From positions 2,790,001-2,854,000 of the forward strand of contig NZ_JACCKX010000001.1 of the NCBI RefSeq assembly GCF_013423955.1: a DNA stretch of 64,000 bases. Direction: 5' to 3'. This stretch comes from Ottowia beijingensis. Lineage in GTDB: Bacteria; Pseudomonadota; Gammaproteobacteria; Burkholderiales; Burkholderiaceae_C. The notes under the pieces are model-generated. The model saw nothing but the letters and a program-made list of their open reading frames with translations. It was not told the origin of the DNA and made no database searches. The translations under genes and the position numbers were made by a program. How positions within the stretch are numbered: position 1 is the stretch's first letter; each line of letters starts with the position of its first letter. This document shows positions 38,423 through 47,573 of the stretch, one piece after another.

Positions 38423-39808
38423 ATGAACGGCACTGCTCTGCGCACCTGGTCGCTCGCCCAGCGCCTGACGGCGATGGTGCTGGGCTTCGTGCTGCTCACC
38501 TGGCTGGGCACGGTGGCGGTGGCGTGGTTCGTCACCCAGCACGAGCTGAACGAGCTGCTGGATGCGCACTTGGCACAGAACGCGGCGCTGCTGGCCACCG
38601 GCGAGGTGGACGACGCCGAGGACGATGCCGTGGTGGAGGCGCCGACGCTGCTGCACAAGTACCAGTCGCGCGTGGCGTTCCAGATCTGGCACAAGGGCAG
38701 GCTGCACGCGCGCTCGGCCGACGCGCCCGAGGCGCCGATGGCGCCGGCGGCCACGCGCGGCCTGTCCAACCAGCGCATCGGCGGCGCCCGCTGGCGCGTG
38801 TTCACCGTCGCCCGGCTCGACAAGGACAGGGTCGAGGACGTCATCCACGTCGGCGAGCAGGCCTCGGCCCGCCGCCACGTGCTGCTGGCCAGCCTGCGCG
38901 GCTCGCTGCTGCCGTTGCTGGTGGCGCTGCCGCTGCTGGCGGCCGGCATCTGGTGGGCGGTGCGCCGCGCCGTGCGCCCGCTGCGCGCCCTGGGCGCCAG
39001 CGTGGCCGCGCGCCGCCCGCACACGCTGGAGCCGCTGCCCGAAGACGGCGTGCTGCCCGAAGTGCGCCCGCTGGTGCAGGCGCTGAACGGCCTGTTCGAA
39101 CGCGTGCACGCGCAGCTGGCGAGCGAGCGCCGCTTCACCGCCGACGCCGCGCACGAGCTGCGCACACCGATCGCCGGCATCCGCATGCAGGCGCAGGTGG
39201 CGCAGGGCGCCACGCAGGACGACGAGCGCCGCGCCGCGCTGGCCGCCACCATTGCCGGCTGCGACCGCGCCACGCGGCTGGTGGAGCAACTGCTGCAACT
39301 GGCGCGGCTGGAGGCCGAGGTGACCGATGCCGACGCGCGCGCGGGCGGGCGTGGCCAGTGCGACCTGGCCGCCGTCGCTGCGCAGCAGGCGCAGGATCTG
39401 CAGCGCACGGCGCAGGCGCGCGGCCAGCACATCGACCTGCAACGGCCCGGGCAGCCCGTGCCCGTGCCCATGAACGGCCCGCTGGCCGCCGTGCTGCTGC
39501 GCAACCTGCTCGACAACGCGCTGCGCTACGGCCCCGATGGCGGCCGCGTGGCGGTGCAGGTGGCCCCGGCCACGGCGGGCGAGGGCGCGCGGCTGGTGGT
39601 GGAGGACGCCGGCCCGGGCCTGTCGGACGCCGACCGCGCGCGCCTGGGCGAGCGCTTCTTCCGCGTGCTGGGTAGCGGCCAGAGCGGCAGCGGCCTGGGC
39701 TGGTCCATCGTGCGGCGGCTGGCGCGGCTGCATGGGCTGGACGTGGCGCTGGACCGCAGCCCCACGCTGGGCGGCCTGCGGGTGACGGTGCGCTGGCCGG
39801 CGCAGTGA
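38423..39808 (+). CDS. QseC-like sensor histidine kinase
   Basis: The 461-residue kinase has a first helix (LTAMVLGFVLLTWLGTVAVA), a short periplasmic domain with LLHKYQSRVAFQIWH, a second helix near 165-190, the H-box FTADAAHELRTPIAGIR near residue 240, the N-box LLRNLLDNALRYGPDGG, and G-boxes VEDAGPGL and GSGLGWSIV. The layout is that of QseC/PmrB kinases, which sense small molecules or metals. The 176 bases separating it from its regulator are unusually long for such a pair; they are GC-rich and hold a possible hairpin GCTTCCCTTCTC/GGGAAGGGGGC. Frame intact. Confidence 0.92.
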   Translation: MNGTALRTWSLAQRLTAMVLGFVLLTWLGTVAVAWFVTQHELNELLDAHLAQNAALLATGEVDDAEDDAVVEAPTLLHKYQSRVAFQIWHKGRLHARSADAPEAPMAPAATRGLSNQRIGGARWRVFTVARLDKDRVEDVIHVGEQASARRHVLLASLRGSLLPLLVALPLLAAGIWWAVRRAVRPLRALGASVAARRPHTLEPLPEDGVLPEVRPLVQALNGLFERVHAQLASERRFTADAAHELRTPIAGIRMQAQVAQGATQDDERRAALAATIAGCDRATRLVEQLLQLARLEAEVTDADARAGGRGQCDLAAVAAQQAQDLQRTAQARGQHIDLQRPGQPVPVPMNGPLAAVLLRNLLDNALRYGPDGGRVAVQVAPATAGEGARLVVEDAGPGLSDADRARLGERFFRVLGSGQSGSGLGWSIVRRLARLHGLDVALDRSPTLGGLRVTVRWPAQ

Positions 39809-39810
39809 TC

Positions 39811-39904
39811 TGCTATTGAAAAAGAAGCTGCTTGCGCACGTTACAAGGGGTTTTCAGATATGTTTGCATCTGAAATCGCCCTATAACAGGCGCAAGAAGC
39901 TATC
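39811..39904. repeat. Dispersed element, long inverted-repeat form
   Basis: AAGCTGCTTGCGC near the left end faces AGGCGCAAGAAGCT near the right end. Between them TTTTCAGATATG faces CATCTGAAA. It is one of the clearest full-length copies and could form a 90-base hairpin. Confidence 0.85.
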
Positions 39905-39918
39905 GTAATTGAACTCGA

Positions 39919-39999
39919 TGCAGGAGCGGCGGGAGCCGCGAACGCACGGAACGGCGCTCGCGCTTCACGCTGCCCTTCGCGGCTTCCGCCGCTCCTGCA
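39919..39999. repeat. Long hairpin, TGCAGGAGCGGCGGGAGCCG type
   Basis: A 24-base left arm (TGCAGGAGCGGCGGGAGCCG, then CGAA) is matched by TTCGCGGCTTCCGCCGCTCC, then TGCA, with one mismatch, around a 33-base loop. It is not a member of the other repeat families here. Confidence 0.8.
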
Positions 40000-40024
40000 C
40001 CAGGGTGCCTGGCGTCGAGAACGG

Positions 40025-40843
40025 CTACGGCTGCCTGAACAACGCCCGCAGCGCCGCGCTCAGCGCGGGAAATTCGGTGGCAAAGCGCTGCGGCTGCACG
40101 AAGTGGGCTTCGCAGGCGACGGCGAAGAACTCGGCCGGGGCGGTGGCGCCATAGGCATCCAGCCAGGGCGCGGGCGCGCCGAAGCGCTCGGCCATCACCA
40201 CCTGTTCGCGAAAGCGCTCGTAGGCCGGCGCCCAGGTGCGGTACCAGTGCGCGGCGGCCTCGCGCGCATTGGCGGCGCCCATGAAGCCGCGCGGCAGCGG
40301 CGGCGCACCGTCGGCGCCGCCGGCCTGCATGTCCATCTTGTGCACGAACTCGTGGATCACCACGCTGTAGCCGGCATCGTGCTCTGTGCCGGCGCGCTGC
40401 ACGGCGGGCCAGCTCAGCATCACCGGGCCGTGGTGCATGGCCTCGCCCGACAGCACCTCGTCGTAGTGGTGCATCACGCCGGCTTCGTCCATCGCCTTGC
40501 GCGGCGCGACCGCGGCGTCGGGGTGCATCACGATGCCGACGAAATCGTCGTACCAGTGCAGCGCGTCCTCGGGCCGCTCGGCCGGGCCCAGGTGCAGCAG
40601 CGGCAGGCAGGCCTGCGCGGCCACGGCCACGGCCATGGCGTCGGTCACTTCCAGCCCGTGCGCGCCGGTGAATTCCTTGCGGTCGATGAAGTGCTCGGCC
40701 AGGCGGCGCAGGCGCGCGGCTTCATCGGCGGGCAGTCGCGCCAGAAAGGGGTAGTGCTCCAGCGTGTCGCGCCACAGCGGCTCGGGGATCGGGGTGGGCC
40801 CGCCGGCGGCGCGGCGCATCCATTGGGTGATGGCCTTCAGCAT
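40025..40843 (-). CDS. mtfA: MtfA/M90-family zinc peptidase
   Basis: The 272-residue protein has the zinc motif VIHEFVHKMDMQ (HExxH) near residue 150 and a later glutamate in PAEFFAVACEAHFVQP near 240. ALHWYDDFVGIVMHPDAAV is also typical. This is the MtfA group; in E. coli MtfA binds the Mlc repressor and has aminopeptidase activity. Whether that regulatory partner exists here is unknown. It begins 11 bases after the lpxH stop in the same direction, so the two are probably one transcript. The frame is intact. Confidence 0.9.
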   Translation of the reverse strand: MLKAITQWMRRAAGGPTPIPEPLWRDTLEHYPFLARLPADEAARLRRLAEHFIDRKEFTGAHGLEVTDAMAVAVAAQACLPLLHLGPAERPEDALHWYDDFVGIVMHPDAAVAPRKAMDEAGVMHHYDEVLSGEAMHHGPVMLSWPAVQRAGTEHDAGYSVVIHEFVHKMDMQAGGADGAPPLPRGFMGAANAREAAAHWYRTWAPAYERFREQVVMAERFGAPAPWLDAYGATAPAEFFAVACEAHFVQPQRFATEFPALSAALRALFRQP

Positions 40844-40854
40844 GGCACCGGCGC

Positions 40855-41670
40855 TCACCCCAGTCGCGGCGTCACGCGCTGCAGGCCATCGGCGGGCGTC
40901 AGGCGCAGCACTTGTGTGCGGCGTTCGGCGGCGGTGACGTGCCAGTCGCTCAGCACCACCTGCGTCAGCGGCCGGCCCGCCGCGTCCGCGCCCAGCGCGT
41001 GATCGCCCGGCTGGTGCGTGTGGCCGTGGATCAGCGTGGTGGCGCCGGCCTCGGCCAGCCAGCGGCGCGCAAGTTGGGCGTCGATGTGCGCATACACGCC
41101 CTGCGCCGCATGGTGCGCCTCGCTGTGTTCGCGCATCTGCCGCGCCATGGCCTGGCGTTCGGCCAGCGGGCGCGCCAGAAAGGCGGCCTGCCATTCAGGC
41201 GTGCGCACCTGGCGGCGGAATCGCTGGTAGGCCACGTCGTCGGTGCACAGCAGGTCGCCGTGCGTGAGCAGGCAGGTTTGCTCCTGAAACGAGAGCATCG
41301 TGGGTTCGGCCAGGTCGTGCACGCCGCAGCGCGCGAGGAAGTCGGCACCGACCAGGAAGTCGCGGTTGCCGCGCATGAAGAACACGTCCATGGCCGCGCC
41401 GGCCGCGCGCAGCACCTGGCCGCAGTGGTCCTCGAAGCTGCCGGGCAGCGCGCTGTCGTCGCCCACCCAGACCTCGAACAGGTCGCCCAGGATGAACACC
41501 GCATCGGCCGGCGTGTGCAGCATGTAGTGCTGCCAGGCTTGGAAGGTGTGCGGCTCCTCGGCCTTCAGGTGCAGGTCGGAGATGAAATCGACCGTGCGCC
41601 AGTGCGGGCGCGCGCGCAGTTCGGCCAGGGGCGGCACGGCGGGGCGATGGGCGGGCTGGGGTTCCGACAT
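40855..41670 (-). CDS. lpxH: UDP-2,3-diacylglucosamine diphosphatase LpxH
   Basis: The 271-residue phosphoesterase carries the calcineurin-fold metal motifs ISDLHL, ILGDLFEVWVGDD, RGNRDFLVGADF, THGDLLCTDD and LIHGHTHQPGDH in order. LpxH removes UMP from UDP-2,3-diacylglucosamine to make lipid X, a step of lipid A synthesis on the inner face of the inner membrane. GDLFEVWVGDD is diagnostic for LpxH. About 25 extra residues precede the core. It lies downstream of the cyclophilin genes on the same strand, as in other members of the family I have seen. Confidence 0.95.
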   Translation of the reverse strand: MSEPQPAHRPAVPPLAELRARPHWRTVDFISDLHLKAEEPHTFQAWQHYMLHTPADAVFILGDLFEVWVGDDSALPGSFEDHCGQVLRAAGAAMDVFFMRGNRDFLVGADFLARCGVHDLAEPTMLSFQEQTCLLTHGDLLCTDDVAYQRFRRQVRTPEWQAAFLARPLAERQAMARQMREHSEAHHAAQGVYAHIDAQLARRWLAEAGATTLIHGHTHQPGDHALGADAAGRPLTQVVLSDWHVTAAERRTQVLRLTPADGLQRVTPRLG

Positions 41671-41760
41671 GGTGCGGGTTCAGGGCGTGGGCGCCGATCC
41701 AGGCGACATGGGCCGCATCATGCACGCATCGCGGCAGGCCTGGGGCAGGGCCGCAGTGCG

Positions 41761-41836
41761 GATATGAATATGGGGAGTATCAGTCGCCAGCGCCTGATTG
41801 GCGGGCGATGGCGGATTGGCATCTGGGGAGTATACG
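41761..41836. repeat. Dispersed element flanked by inverted GGGGAGTAT motifs
   Basis: GATATGAATATGGGGAGTAT, then CAGTCGCCAGCGCCTGATTG and GCGGGCGATGGCGGATTGGC, ending ATCTGGGGAGTATACGAG. GCCAGCGCC and GGCGGGC can pair. TGGGGAGTAT occurs twice; its inverse ATACTCCCC is found at 36.95 and 60.49 kb. Confidence 0.6.
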
Positions 41837-41898
41837 AGCCGGCCTGATGCCAGGCAGGCTGCGCTGCGGGGCGACGCGGGCGCGGCCTGCCACGCCGA

Positions 41899-42405
41899 TC
41901 AGAGCGCCACGGCTTTTTCGATCACCACGTCGTCGCGCGGCACGTCGTCGTGAAAGCCCTTGCGCGTGGTCGGCACGGCCTTGATGGCGTCCACCACGTC
42001 CTGGCCCTTGACCACCTTGCCGATGACCGCGTAGCCCCAGCCTTGCGCCGTGGGCGACTTGAAGTTGAGGAAGTCGTTGTCGACCGTGTTGATGAAGAAC
42101 TGCGCGGTGGCCGAGTGCGGATCGCTGGTGCGCGCCATGGCCACGGTGTACTTGTCGTTCTTCAGGCCGTTGTCGGCCTCGTTGGTGACGGGCGCCTGCG
42201 TGGGCTTCTGCTTCATGCCGGGCTCGAAGCCGCCGCCCTGGATCATGAAGTTCTTGATCACGCGGTGGAACACCGTGTTGTTGTAGTGGCCGGCGTTGAC
42301 GTATTGAAGGAAGTTGGCGACCGACTTGGGTGCCTTGGCTTCATCCAGCTCCAGCGTGATGACGCCGTGGCCGGCGATGTGCAGTTCGACTTGAGGGTTG
42401 CTCAT
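41899..42405 (-). CDS. ppiB: Cytoplasmic peptidyl-prolyl cis-trans isomerase (cyclophilin) PpiB
   Basis: The 168-residue cyclophilin lacks a signal peptide. It shows [20 protein letters not shown], the catalytic arginine in [40 protein letters not shown] and [18 protein letters not shown]. It accelerates proline isomerisation in cytoplasmic proteins. It is 23 bases after ppiA on the same strand; the two share the blocks FHRVIKNFM and QGGG and arose by duplication. Confidence 0.95.
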   Translation of the reverse strand: MSNPQVELHIAGHGVITLELDEAKAPKSVANFLQYVNAGHYNNTVFHRVIKNFMIQGGGFEPGMKQKPTQAPVTNEADNGLKNDKYTVAMARTSDPHSATAQFFINTVDNDFLNFKSPTAQGWGYAVIGKVVKGQDVVDAIKAVPTTRKGFHDDVPRDDVVIEKAVAL

Positions 42406-42428
42406 GGGGTCTTTCTTGTCGTTGGGGG

Positions 42429-43109
42429 TTACTTGACCAGCGTGGCGGACTGGATCACCACCTGCTTCTGCGGTACATCGGTGGGGAAGGGGCCGCCGGG
42501 GCCGGTGGGCGTGTTGCGGATTTTCTCCACCGTGTCCATGCCGCTCACCACCTTGCCGAACACGGTGTAGCCGAACAGGGCAGGGTGGTTCTCGACGTTC
42601 TTGCGCGGAATGTCCTTCTGCACCTGGCCCTGGAACTCGAAGGTCACCGGGTCGCCGGGCGGCAGGATCACCGGGTCGAGGCGGGTGTTGTCGACCACGT
42701 TGATGAAGAACTGCGAGCTGGCCGAGTGCGGATCGTTGGTGCGCGCCATGGCGATGGTGCCGGGCAGGTTCTTCAGGCCCTTGGCCAGCGCCTCGCGGCC
42801 TTCGTGCTTGATGGTGGGGCGCGTGGGCCGCTGCTTGTAATCCTTGTCGTAACCGCCGCCCTGCACCATGAAGTTCTTGATGACGCGGTGGAAGATGAGG
42901 CCGTCGTAGTGCTTGTCCTTGACGTACTGCAGAAAGTTCTCCACGGTCTTGGGCGCCTTGTCGGGATACAGCTCGACCACGAAATCGCCCTCGCTGGTGA
43001 CGAACTTCACGCGCGGGTCGGCGGCGAAGGCGGGCAGGGCGGTGCCCAGCGCGGCGGTGGCCGCCAGCGTGGTGGCCAGGCGGGCGAGTGTTCTTCTTGA
43101 AACGGTCAT
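42429..43109 (-). CDS. ppiA: Periplasmic peptidyl-prolyl cis-trans isomerase (cyclophilin) PpiA
   Basis: The 226-residue product carries a signal peptide ([20 protein letters not shown] to PAFA) with a twin-arginine-like SRRTLAR, so export by Tat rather than Sec is possible. The cyclophilin core has [54 protein letters not shown], an extra loop [19 protein letters not shown], and [21 protein letters not shown]. It folds proline-containing proteins in the periplasm. It precedes ppiB by 23 bases. Confidence 0.94.
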   Translation of the reverse strand: MTVSRRTLARLATTLAATAALGTALPAFAADPRVKFVTSEGDFVVELYPDKAPKTVENFLQYVKDKHYDGLIFHRVIKNFMVQGGGYDKDYKQRPTRPTIKHEGREALAKGLKNLPGTIAMARTNDPHSASSQFFINVVDNTRLDPVILPPGDPVTFEFQGQVQKDIPRKNVENHPALFGYTVFGKVVSGMDTVEKIRNTPTGPGGPFPTDVPQKQVVIQSATLVK

Positions 43110-43198
43110 GAAACAGGACTCCTGAAACAGGCGATGAGGAAAGTGGTTTGGTGCCGACCGGCGCGCTGCAAGTTCCCGGCACGCGCTGCCGTGGGGCG

Positions 43199-43720
43199 TC
43201 AGCCGCCGGGCTTGGCTGGCGTGCCCAGCGCCCCGCGCAAGGCCTCGATCTTGGGCGCCAGGCGGGTGTTGCCGGGGTCTATCTGGCGTGCACGCTGGTA
43301 GGCCTCGTTGGCCTGGCGCAGGCGCACGTCGCCCAGGTTCTCCAGCGCGGTGGCGTAGGCGGGGTTGATGCGCAGCGCCGCCTGAAGCGCTTCCTGCGCC
43401 TTGTCGAGCTGGCCGCGGCTGGCGTGCAGCACGGCCAGGTTGTTCCAGGGTTCGGGCAGCTCGGGGTAATCGCGCGTCAGCTGCACCAGCAGTTCTTCGG
43501 CCTCGGCGGTCTTGCTGGCGGCGCTGAGCACGCCGGCCTTGACGAAGCGCATCTGCGGATCGCGCGGGTTGGCGGCGATGTACTTGTCGGCACGCGCCAG
43601 CGCCTCGGTGGTCTGGCCGCTGCGCTGCAGGCGCTGCACCTCGGCGTACTCGTCGGCCAGCGCGGCGGTGGCGGGCAGCAGCAACCCGCAGGCCAGCGCC
43701 AGCGCGCGGGCCGGGGCCAT
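43199..43720 (-). CDS. Exported tetratricopeptide-repeat protein
   Basis: From the ATG at 43720 the 173-residue product has a signal peptide ([20 protein letters not shown], then LADE). Four TPR-like helix pairs follow, for example [60 protein letters not shown] and [20 protein letters not shown]. TPRs are protein-binding scaffolds; no partner is evident. An upstream extension of the frame to 43885 lacks signal character. It is divergent from cysS and lies before the cyclophilin pair. Confidence 0.85.
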   Translation of the reverse strand: MAPARALALACGLLLPATAALADEYAEVQRLQRSGQTTEALARADKYIAANPRDPQMRFVKAGVLSAASKTAEAEELLVQLTRDYPELPEPWNNLAVLHASRGQLDKAQEALQAALRINPAYATALENLGDVRLRQANEAYQRARQIDPGNTRLAPKIEALRGALGTPAKPGG

Positions 43721-43768
43721 GAGTGAAATGCGGGGAGGTTCATGCGAGGCGATGGGGAAAGACACGCA

Positions 43769-43797
43769 TTGGCCGCTCGGGGATGGCGCCTTATACT
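43769..43797 (+). promoter_or_regulatory. Candidate sigma-70 promoter of cysS
   Basis: TTGGCC and TATACT separated by 17 bases, in the gap between the TPR gene and cysS. Transcription would start near 43804, leaving a leader of about 130 bases. Confidence 0.5.
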
Positions 43798-43935
43798 GCG
43801 AGGCATTGTAGCCAAGCAGCCTTGCGCCGCCGGGCCTCGCACCCTGCTGCTTCCGGCGTGCCAACGCCTTCGTTGCTGCCCGCACCTGTCGAATCCAACC
43901 CTTCCGCAGTTCGCCGGCACTTTTCTTCGCTTTCC

Positions 43936-45313
43936 ATGACCTTGCGCATCTACAACACGCTTTCGCGTGGGCTGGTGGACTTTTCCCCTATCGAACCGGG
44001 CCACGTGCGCATGTACGTGTGCGGCATCACGGTGTACGACCTGTGCCATATCGGCCATGCGCGCTCGGCGGTGGCCTTCGACGTGGCGCAGCGCTGGCTG
44101 AAAAGCAGCGGCATGCGCGTGACCTTCGTGCGCAACATCACCGACATCGAGGACAAGATCATCCGCCGCGCGCTGGAGAACGGCGAGACCATCCGCCAGC
44201 TCACCGACCGCATGATCGCCGAGATGTACCGCGACTTCTGACGCGCTGGGCATCGAGCGCCCGCAGCACGACCCGCGCGCCACCGACTACGTGCCGCAGA
44301 TGCTCGACATCGTCGGCAAGCTCAAGAACAAGGGGCTGGCCTACCAAAGCGACAACGGCGACGTGAACTATGCCGTGCGCAAGTTTCCGGGTTACGGCAA
44401 GCTGTCGGGCAAGTCGCTGGACGAGCTGCAGGCCGGCGAGCGCGTGGCCGTGGCCGACGGCAAGCACGATCCGCTCGACTTCGTGCTGTGGAAATCCGCC
44501 AAGCCCACCGAGCCCGAGGGCGCGAAATGGGACAGCCCCTACGGCCTGGGCCGCCCCGGCTGGCACATCGAGTGCTCGGCCATGAGTTGCGCGCTGCTGG
44601 GCGAAACCTTCGACATCCACGGCGGCGGCGCCGACCTGCAGTTTCCGCACCACGAGAACGAGATCGCCCAGAGCGAGGGCGCGCACGGCGTGCCGCTGGC
44701 CAGCGTGTGGATGCACAACGGCTTCGTCAACATCGACAACGAGAAGATGTCGAAGTCGCTGGGCAACTTCTTCACCATCCGCGAGGTGCTGGAGCAGTTC
44801 GACGCCGAAACCATCCGCTTCTTCATCGTGCGCAGCCATTACCGCAGCCCGTTGAACTACAGCGACGTGCACCTGCAGGACGCGCGCGCGGCGCTCAAGC
44901 GGCTGTACACCGCGCTCGACGCGGTGGCGCCGGCCGAGGTGGTCATCGACTGGGCGAGCCCGTTCGCCGCCCGCTTCAAGGCGGCGATGGACGAGGACTT
45001 CGGCACGCCCGAGGCCGTGGCCGTGCTGTTCGATCTGGCCAGCGAGGTCAACCGCACGCGCGATGCGCAGGATGCGGGTCTGCTGAAAGGCCTGGGCGGC
45101 GTGCTGGGCCTGCTGCAGGGCGACCCCAAGGCCTTTCTGCGCGCCGGCAGCACACTCGACGAAGCGGCCATCCAGGCCCAGATCGACGCCCGCGCCGCCG
45201 CCAAGCAGGCCAAAAATTTCGCCGAAGCCGACCGCATCCGTGCCGAACTGCTGGCCGCCGGGATCGTGCTGAAGGACGGCCCGGGCGGTACCACCTGGGA
45301 AGCCGCGCAGTGA
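43936..45313 (+). CDS. cysS: Cysteinyl-tRNA synthetase, apparent frameshift
   Basis: Restored length is about 458 residues, normal for CysRS. The class I signature is [18 protein letters not shown] (HIGH motif), with a zinc-ligand cysteine in YVCG. Further on are [33 protein letters not shown] and the second signature [10 protein letters not shown]. The frame breaks near 44236, GACTTCTGACGC. One extra T, or loss of two bases from a TTCTTC run, explains it and gives [20 protein letters not shown]. cysS is essential, so this is very probably a sequence error. The stop overlaps the repeat and ORF start that precede the glycosylase gene. Confidence 0.93.
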
Positions 45314-45316
45314 TGA

Positions 45317-45374
45317 TTTTCAAAGCCAAATCGGCCTTCAGCGCAGGCGGTTAAATCGGTGGCAGCTACAAAAG
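45317..45374 (-). repeat. Dispersed element at the cysS-alkA junction
   Basis: On the minus strand it reads GTAGCTGCCACCGATTTAAC, then CGCCTGCGCTGAAGGCCGAT and TTGGCTTT. This is a recognisable family copy. In the frame of the next gene it contains a TAA (45352-45354), so the glycosylase cannot be read from the ATG at 45313. Confidence 0.65.
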
Positions 45375-46007
45375 CAAAGCGATCGAGGTCATCACGCCCG
45401 GCTTCTGGGCCGAGGCCTGCGACCACCTGGCGCGGCGCGATCGCGTGATGAAGCGCGTGATCCCGCTGTTCGGCGACGCCTGCCTGAGTCGCGCGGCGAT
45501 GCCTTCGTCACGCTGGCGCGCTCCATCGTTGGCCAGCAGATCTCGGTCAAGGCGGCGCAGTCGGTGTGGAACCGCTTCGAGGCGCTGCCGCGGCGCATGA
45601 CGGCGGCCAACGTGCTGAAGCTGAAGGTGGACGACATGCGGGCGGCTGGGCTGTCGGCGCGCAAGGTCGAATACCTGGTGGACCTGGCGTTGCACTTCGA
45701 CAGCGGGCGCCTGCGCGTGAACCAGTGGCAGCGCATGGACGACGAGGCCATCATCGCCGAGCTGGTGGCCATCCGCGGCATCGGCCGCTGGACGGCCGAG
45801 ATGTTTTTGATGTTCCACCTGCTGCGCCCCGACGTGCTGCCGCTGGACGATGCAGGGCTGATCAAGGGCATCAGTCTCAACTATTTCTCGGGCGAGCCGG
45901 TCAGTCGCAGCGAGGCGCGCGAGGTGGCCGAGGCCTGGGCGCCCTGGCGCAGCGTGGCCACGTGGTACATGTGGCGCTCGCTCGAACCCACCCCGGTCGC
46001 GTACTGA
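45361..46007 (+). CDS. AlkA-type DNA-3-methyladenine glycosylase, apparent frameshift and unclear start
   Basis: The product is a helix-hairpin-helix DNA glycosylase that removes alkylated bases. It has [20 protein letters not shown] near the N-terminus, [17 protein letters not shown], and the hairpin plus catalytic aspartate [19 protein letters not shown] to [11 protein letters not shown]. The frame breaks near 45486; one more base gives DACLQSRGDAF. Conserved sequence begins at about 45361 ([20 protein letters not shown]), but no ATG or GTG precedes it in frame. A TAA within the adjacent repeat blocks the ATG at 45313, and the first internal ATG is 45448. The repeat may have replaced the true start. 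Confidence 0.78.
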
Positions 46008-46062
46008 TGGCGCGGCCACATCCGGTAACATCGCCGGGTGTTTCGTATCCAAGGAGCCAATC

Positions 46063-47037
46063 TTGGCCAAACGAACGTTTCTTGATTTCGAGCAGCCCAT
46101 TGCGGAGCTGGAAAACAAGATCGAAGAACTGCGTTACGTGCAGAACGAGAGCGCGGTCGACATCAGCGAAGAGATCGACCAGCTCGACAAGAAGAGCCTG
46201 CAGCTCACCAAGGACATCTATTCCGATCTGTCGCCGTGGCAGATCACCAAGATCGCGCGCCACCCCGAGCGGCCCTACACGCTCGACTACGTGCGCGACT
46301 GCTTCACCGACTTTGTCGAACTGCACGGCGACCGGCATTTCGCCGACGACCAGAGCATCGTCGGCGGCTTGGCGCGCTTCAACGGCAACGCCTGCATGGT
46401 GATCGGCCACCAGAAGGGCCGCGACACCAAGGAGCGCACGGCGCGCAACTTCGGCATGGTGCGGCCCGAGGGCTACCGCAAGGCGCTGCGCCTGATGAAG
46501 ACGGCCGAGAAGTTCAAGCTGCCGGTGTTCACTTTCGTCGACACGCCGGGCGCGTTTCCGGGCATCGACGCCGAGGAGCGCGGCCAGTCCGAGGCCATCG
46601 GCCGCAACATCTACGAGATGGCGCAGCTGGAGGTGCCGATCATCAGCACCATCATCGGCGAGGGCGGCTCGGGCGGCGCGCTGGCGATTGCGGTGGCCGA
46701 CCAGGTGTTGATGCTGCAATACTCGATCTACTCCGTGATCAGCCCCGAGGGCTGCGCGTCGATCCTGTGGAAGACCAGCGACAGGGCGCAGGACGCCGCC
46801 GAGGCACTGGGCATCACGGCGCACCGGCTGAAGGCACTGGGTCTGGTGGACAAGATCGTGAGCGAGCCGGTGGGCGGCGCGCACCGCGACATGCGGCAGA
46901 TGTCGGCCTTCCTCAAGCGCGCGCTGGGCGATGCCTGGCGGCAGGTGAGCGATCTGAAGGTGAAGGAGCTGCTGGACCGCCGCTACGAGCGCCTGATGAG
47001 CTACGGCCGCTTCAACGACACCAAGGCGGAGCGCTGA
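46063..47037 (+). CDS. accA: Acetyl-CoA carboxylase carboxyltransferase subunit alpha AccA
   Basis: The 324-residue subunit pairs with AccD to transfer carboxyl from biotin to acetyl-CoA, the first step of fatty acid synthesis. Visible are [76 protein letters not shown], and the oxyanion glycines in [13 protein letters not shown]. The start is TTG at 46063, with a perfect AAGGAG ribosome site eight bases before it; no ATG fits. The frame is intact. The accA-tilS-lysC order is common in the family. Confidence 0.97.
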   Translation: MAKRTFLDFEQPIAELENKIEELRYVQNESAVDISEEIDQLDKKSLQLTKDIYSDLSPWQITKIARHPERPYTLDYVRDCFTDFVELHGDRHFADDQSIVGGLARFNGNACMVIGHQKGRDTKERTARNFGMVRPEGYRKALRLMKTAEKFKLPVFTFVDTPGAFPGIDAEERGQSEAIGRNIYEMAQLEVPIISTIIGEGGSGGALAIAVADQVLMLQYSIYSVISPEGCASILWKTSDRAQDAAEALGITAHRLKALGLVDKIVSEPVGGAHRDMRQMSAFLKRALGDAWRQVSDLKVKELLDRRYERLMSYGRFNDTKAER

Positions 47038-47105
47038 CCGGGCCAGCTGTGCGCGTGCACGAAAAAGGCCTGCGGGCCCCTTGTTTCATGGTGTTGCGCC
47101 ATCCA

Positions 47106-47402
47106 TCAAGGTTGAACCGTGCGGCGTGCCCGCGCGTCGATCTTGCTGCGCAGCGCGGCCAGCAGATCGGGCGGCAGGAACTTGAACGCCAGTTGCAGCA
47201 GGAAGTAGGCGATCAGGCCATCGTCCACCCAGCCGAGGATGGGGATGAAATCCGACACCAGATCGACCGGGCTGATCACGTACAGGATGGCGAGCACGGT
47301 GGTCAGCTTGGCCGCGTTGGGCGTGCGCGGGTCGCGCAGCACGGCCCAGGCCAGCAACAGCTCCTTGCGGAACATCGCGACGATTCGGCCCAGTTTCCAC
47401 AT
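47106..47402 (-). CDS. YkvA family (DUF1232) small membrane protein
   Basis: The 98-residue product has the YkvA motif LYVISPVDLVSDFIPILGWVDD and two helices (TTVLAILYVISPV and GLIAYFLLQLAFKFL). The family function is unknown. GGAGGTGTGACCG gives a good ribosome site before the start at 47402. It sits inside the accA-tilS gap on the opposite strand. Confidence 0.9.
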   Translation of the reverse strand: MWKLGRIVAMFRKELLLAWAVLRDPRTPNAAKLTTVLAILYVISPVDLVSDFIPILGWVDDGLIAYFLLQLAFKFLPPDLLAALRSKIDARARRTVQP

Positions 47403-47573
47403 CGGTCACACCTCCGGTCAGTTCAGCGGGCCGCGGCGCGGCCTTCAGACCACATAACGTTGGGACGGGCAGGGGATGACAAGAGTCGTCTGCCGCGATG
47501 TGTGCGTTTTCTCACGGCCGGGGGCGGGTGTACAGCCCCGGCCTTAACATGCGGCCGTTCCGAAGCCGCGCCC

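Noticed and set aside
45313..45354. A 13-residue peptide starting at the ATG overlapping the cysS stop
   Set aside because: It is encoded entirely by a dispersed element and ends at a TAA within it; not a plausible gene.
46236..47573. In-frame upstream extension of tilS
   Set aside because: It overlaps accA in another frame and shows no conserved sequence; the TilS fold begins just after 47574.
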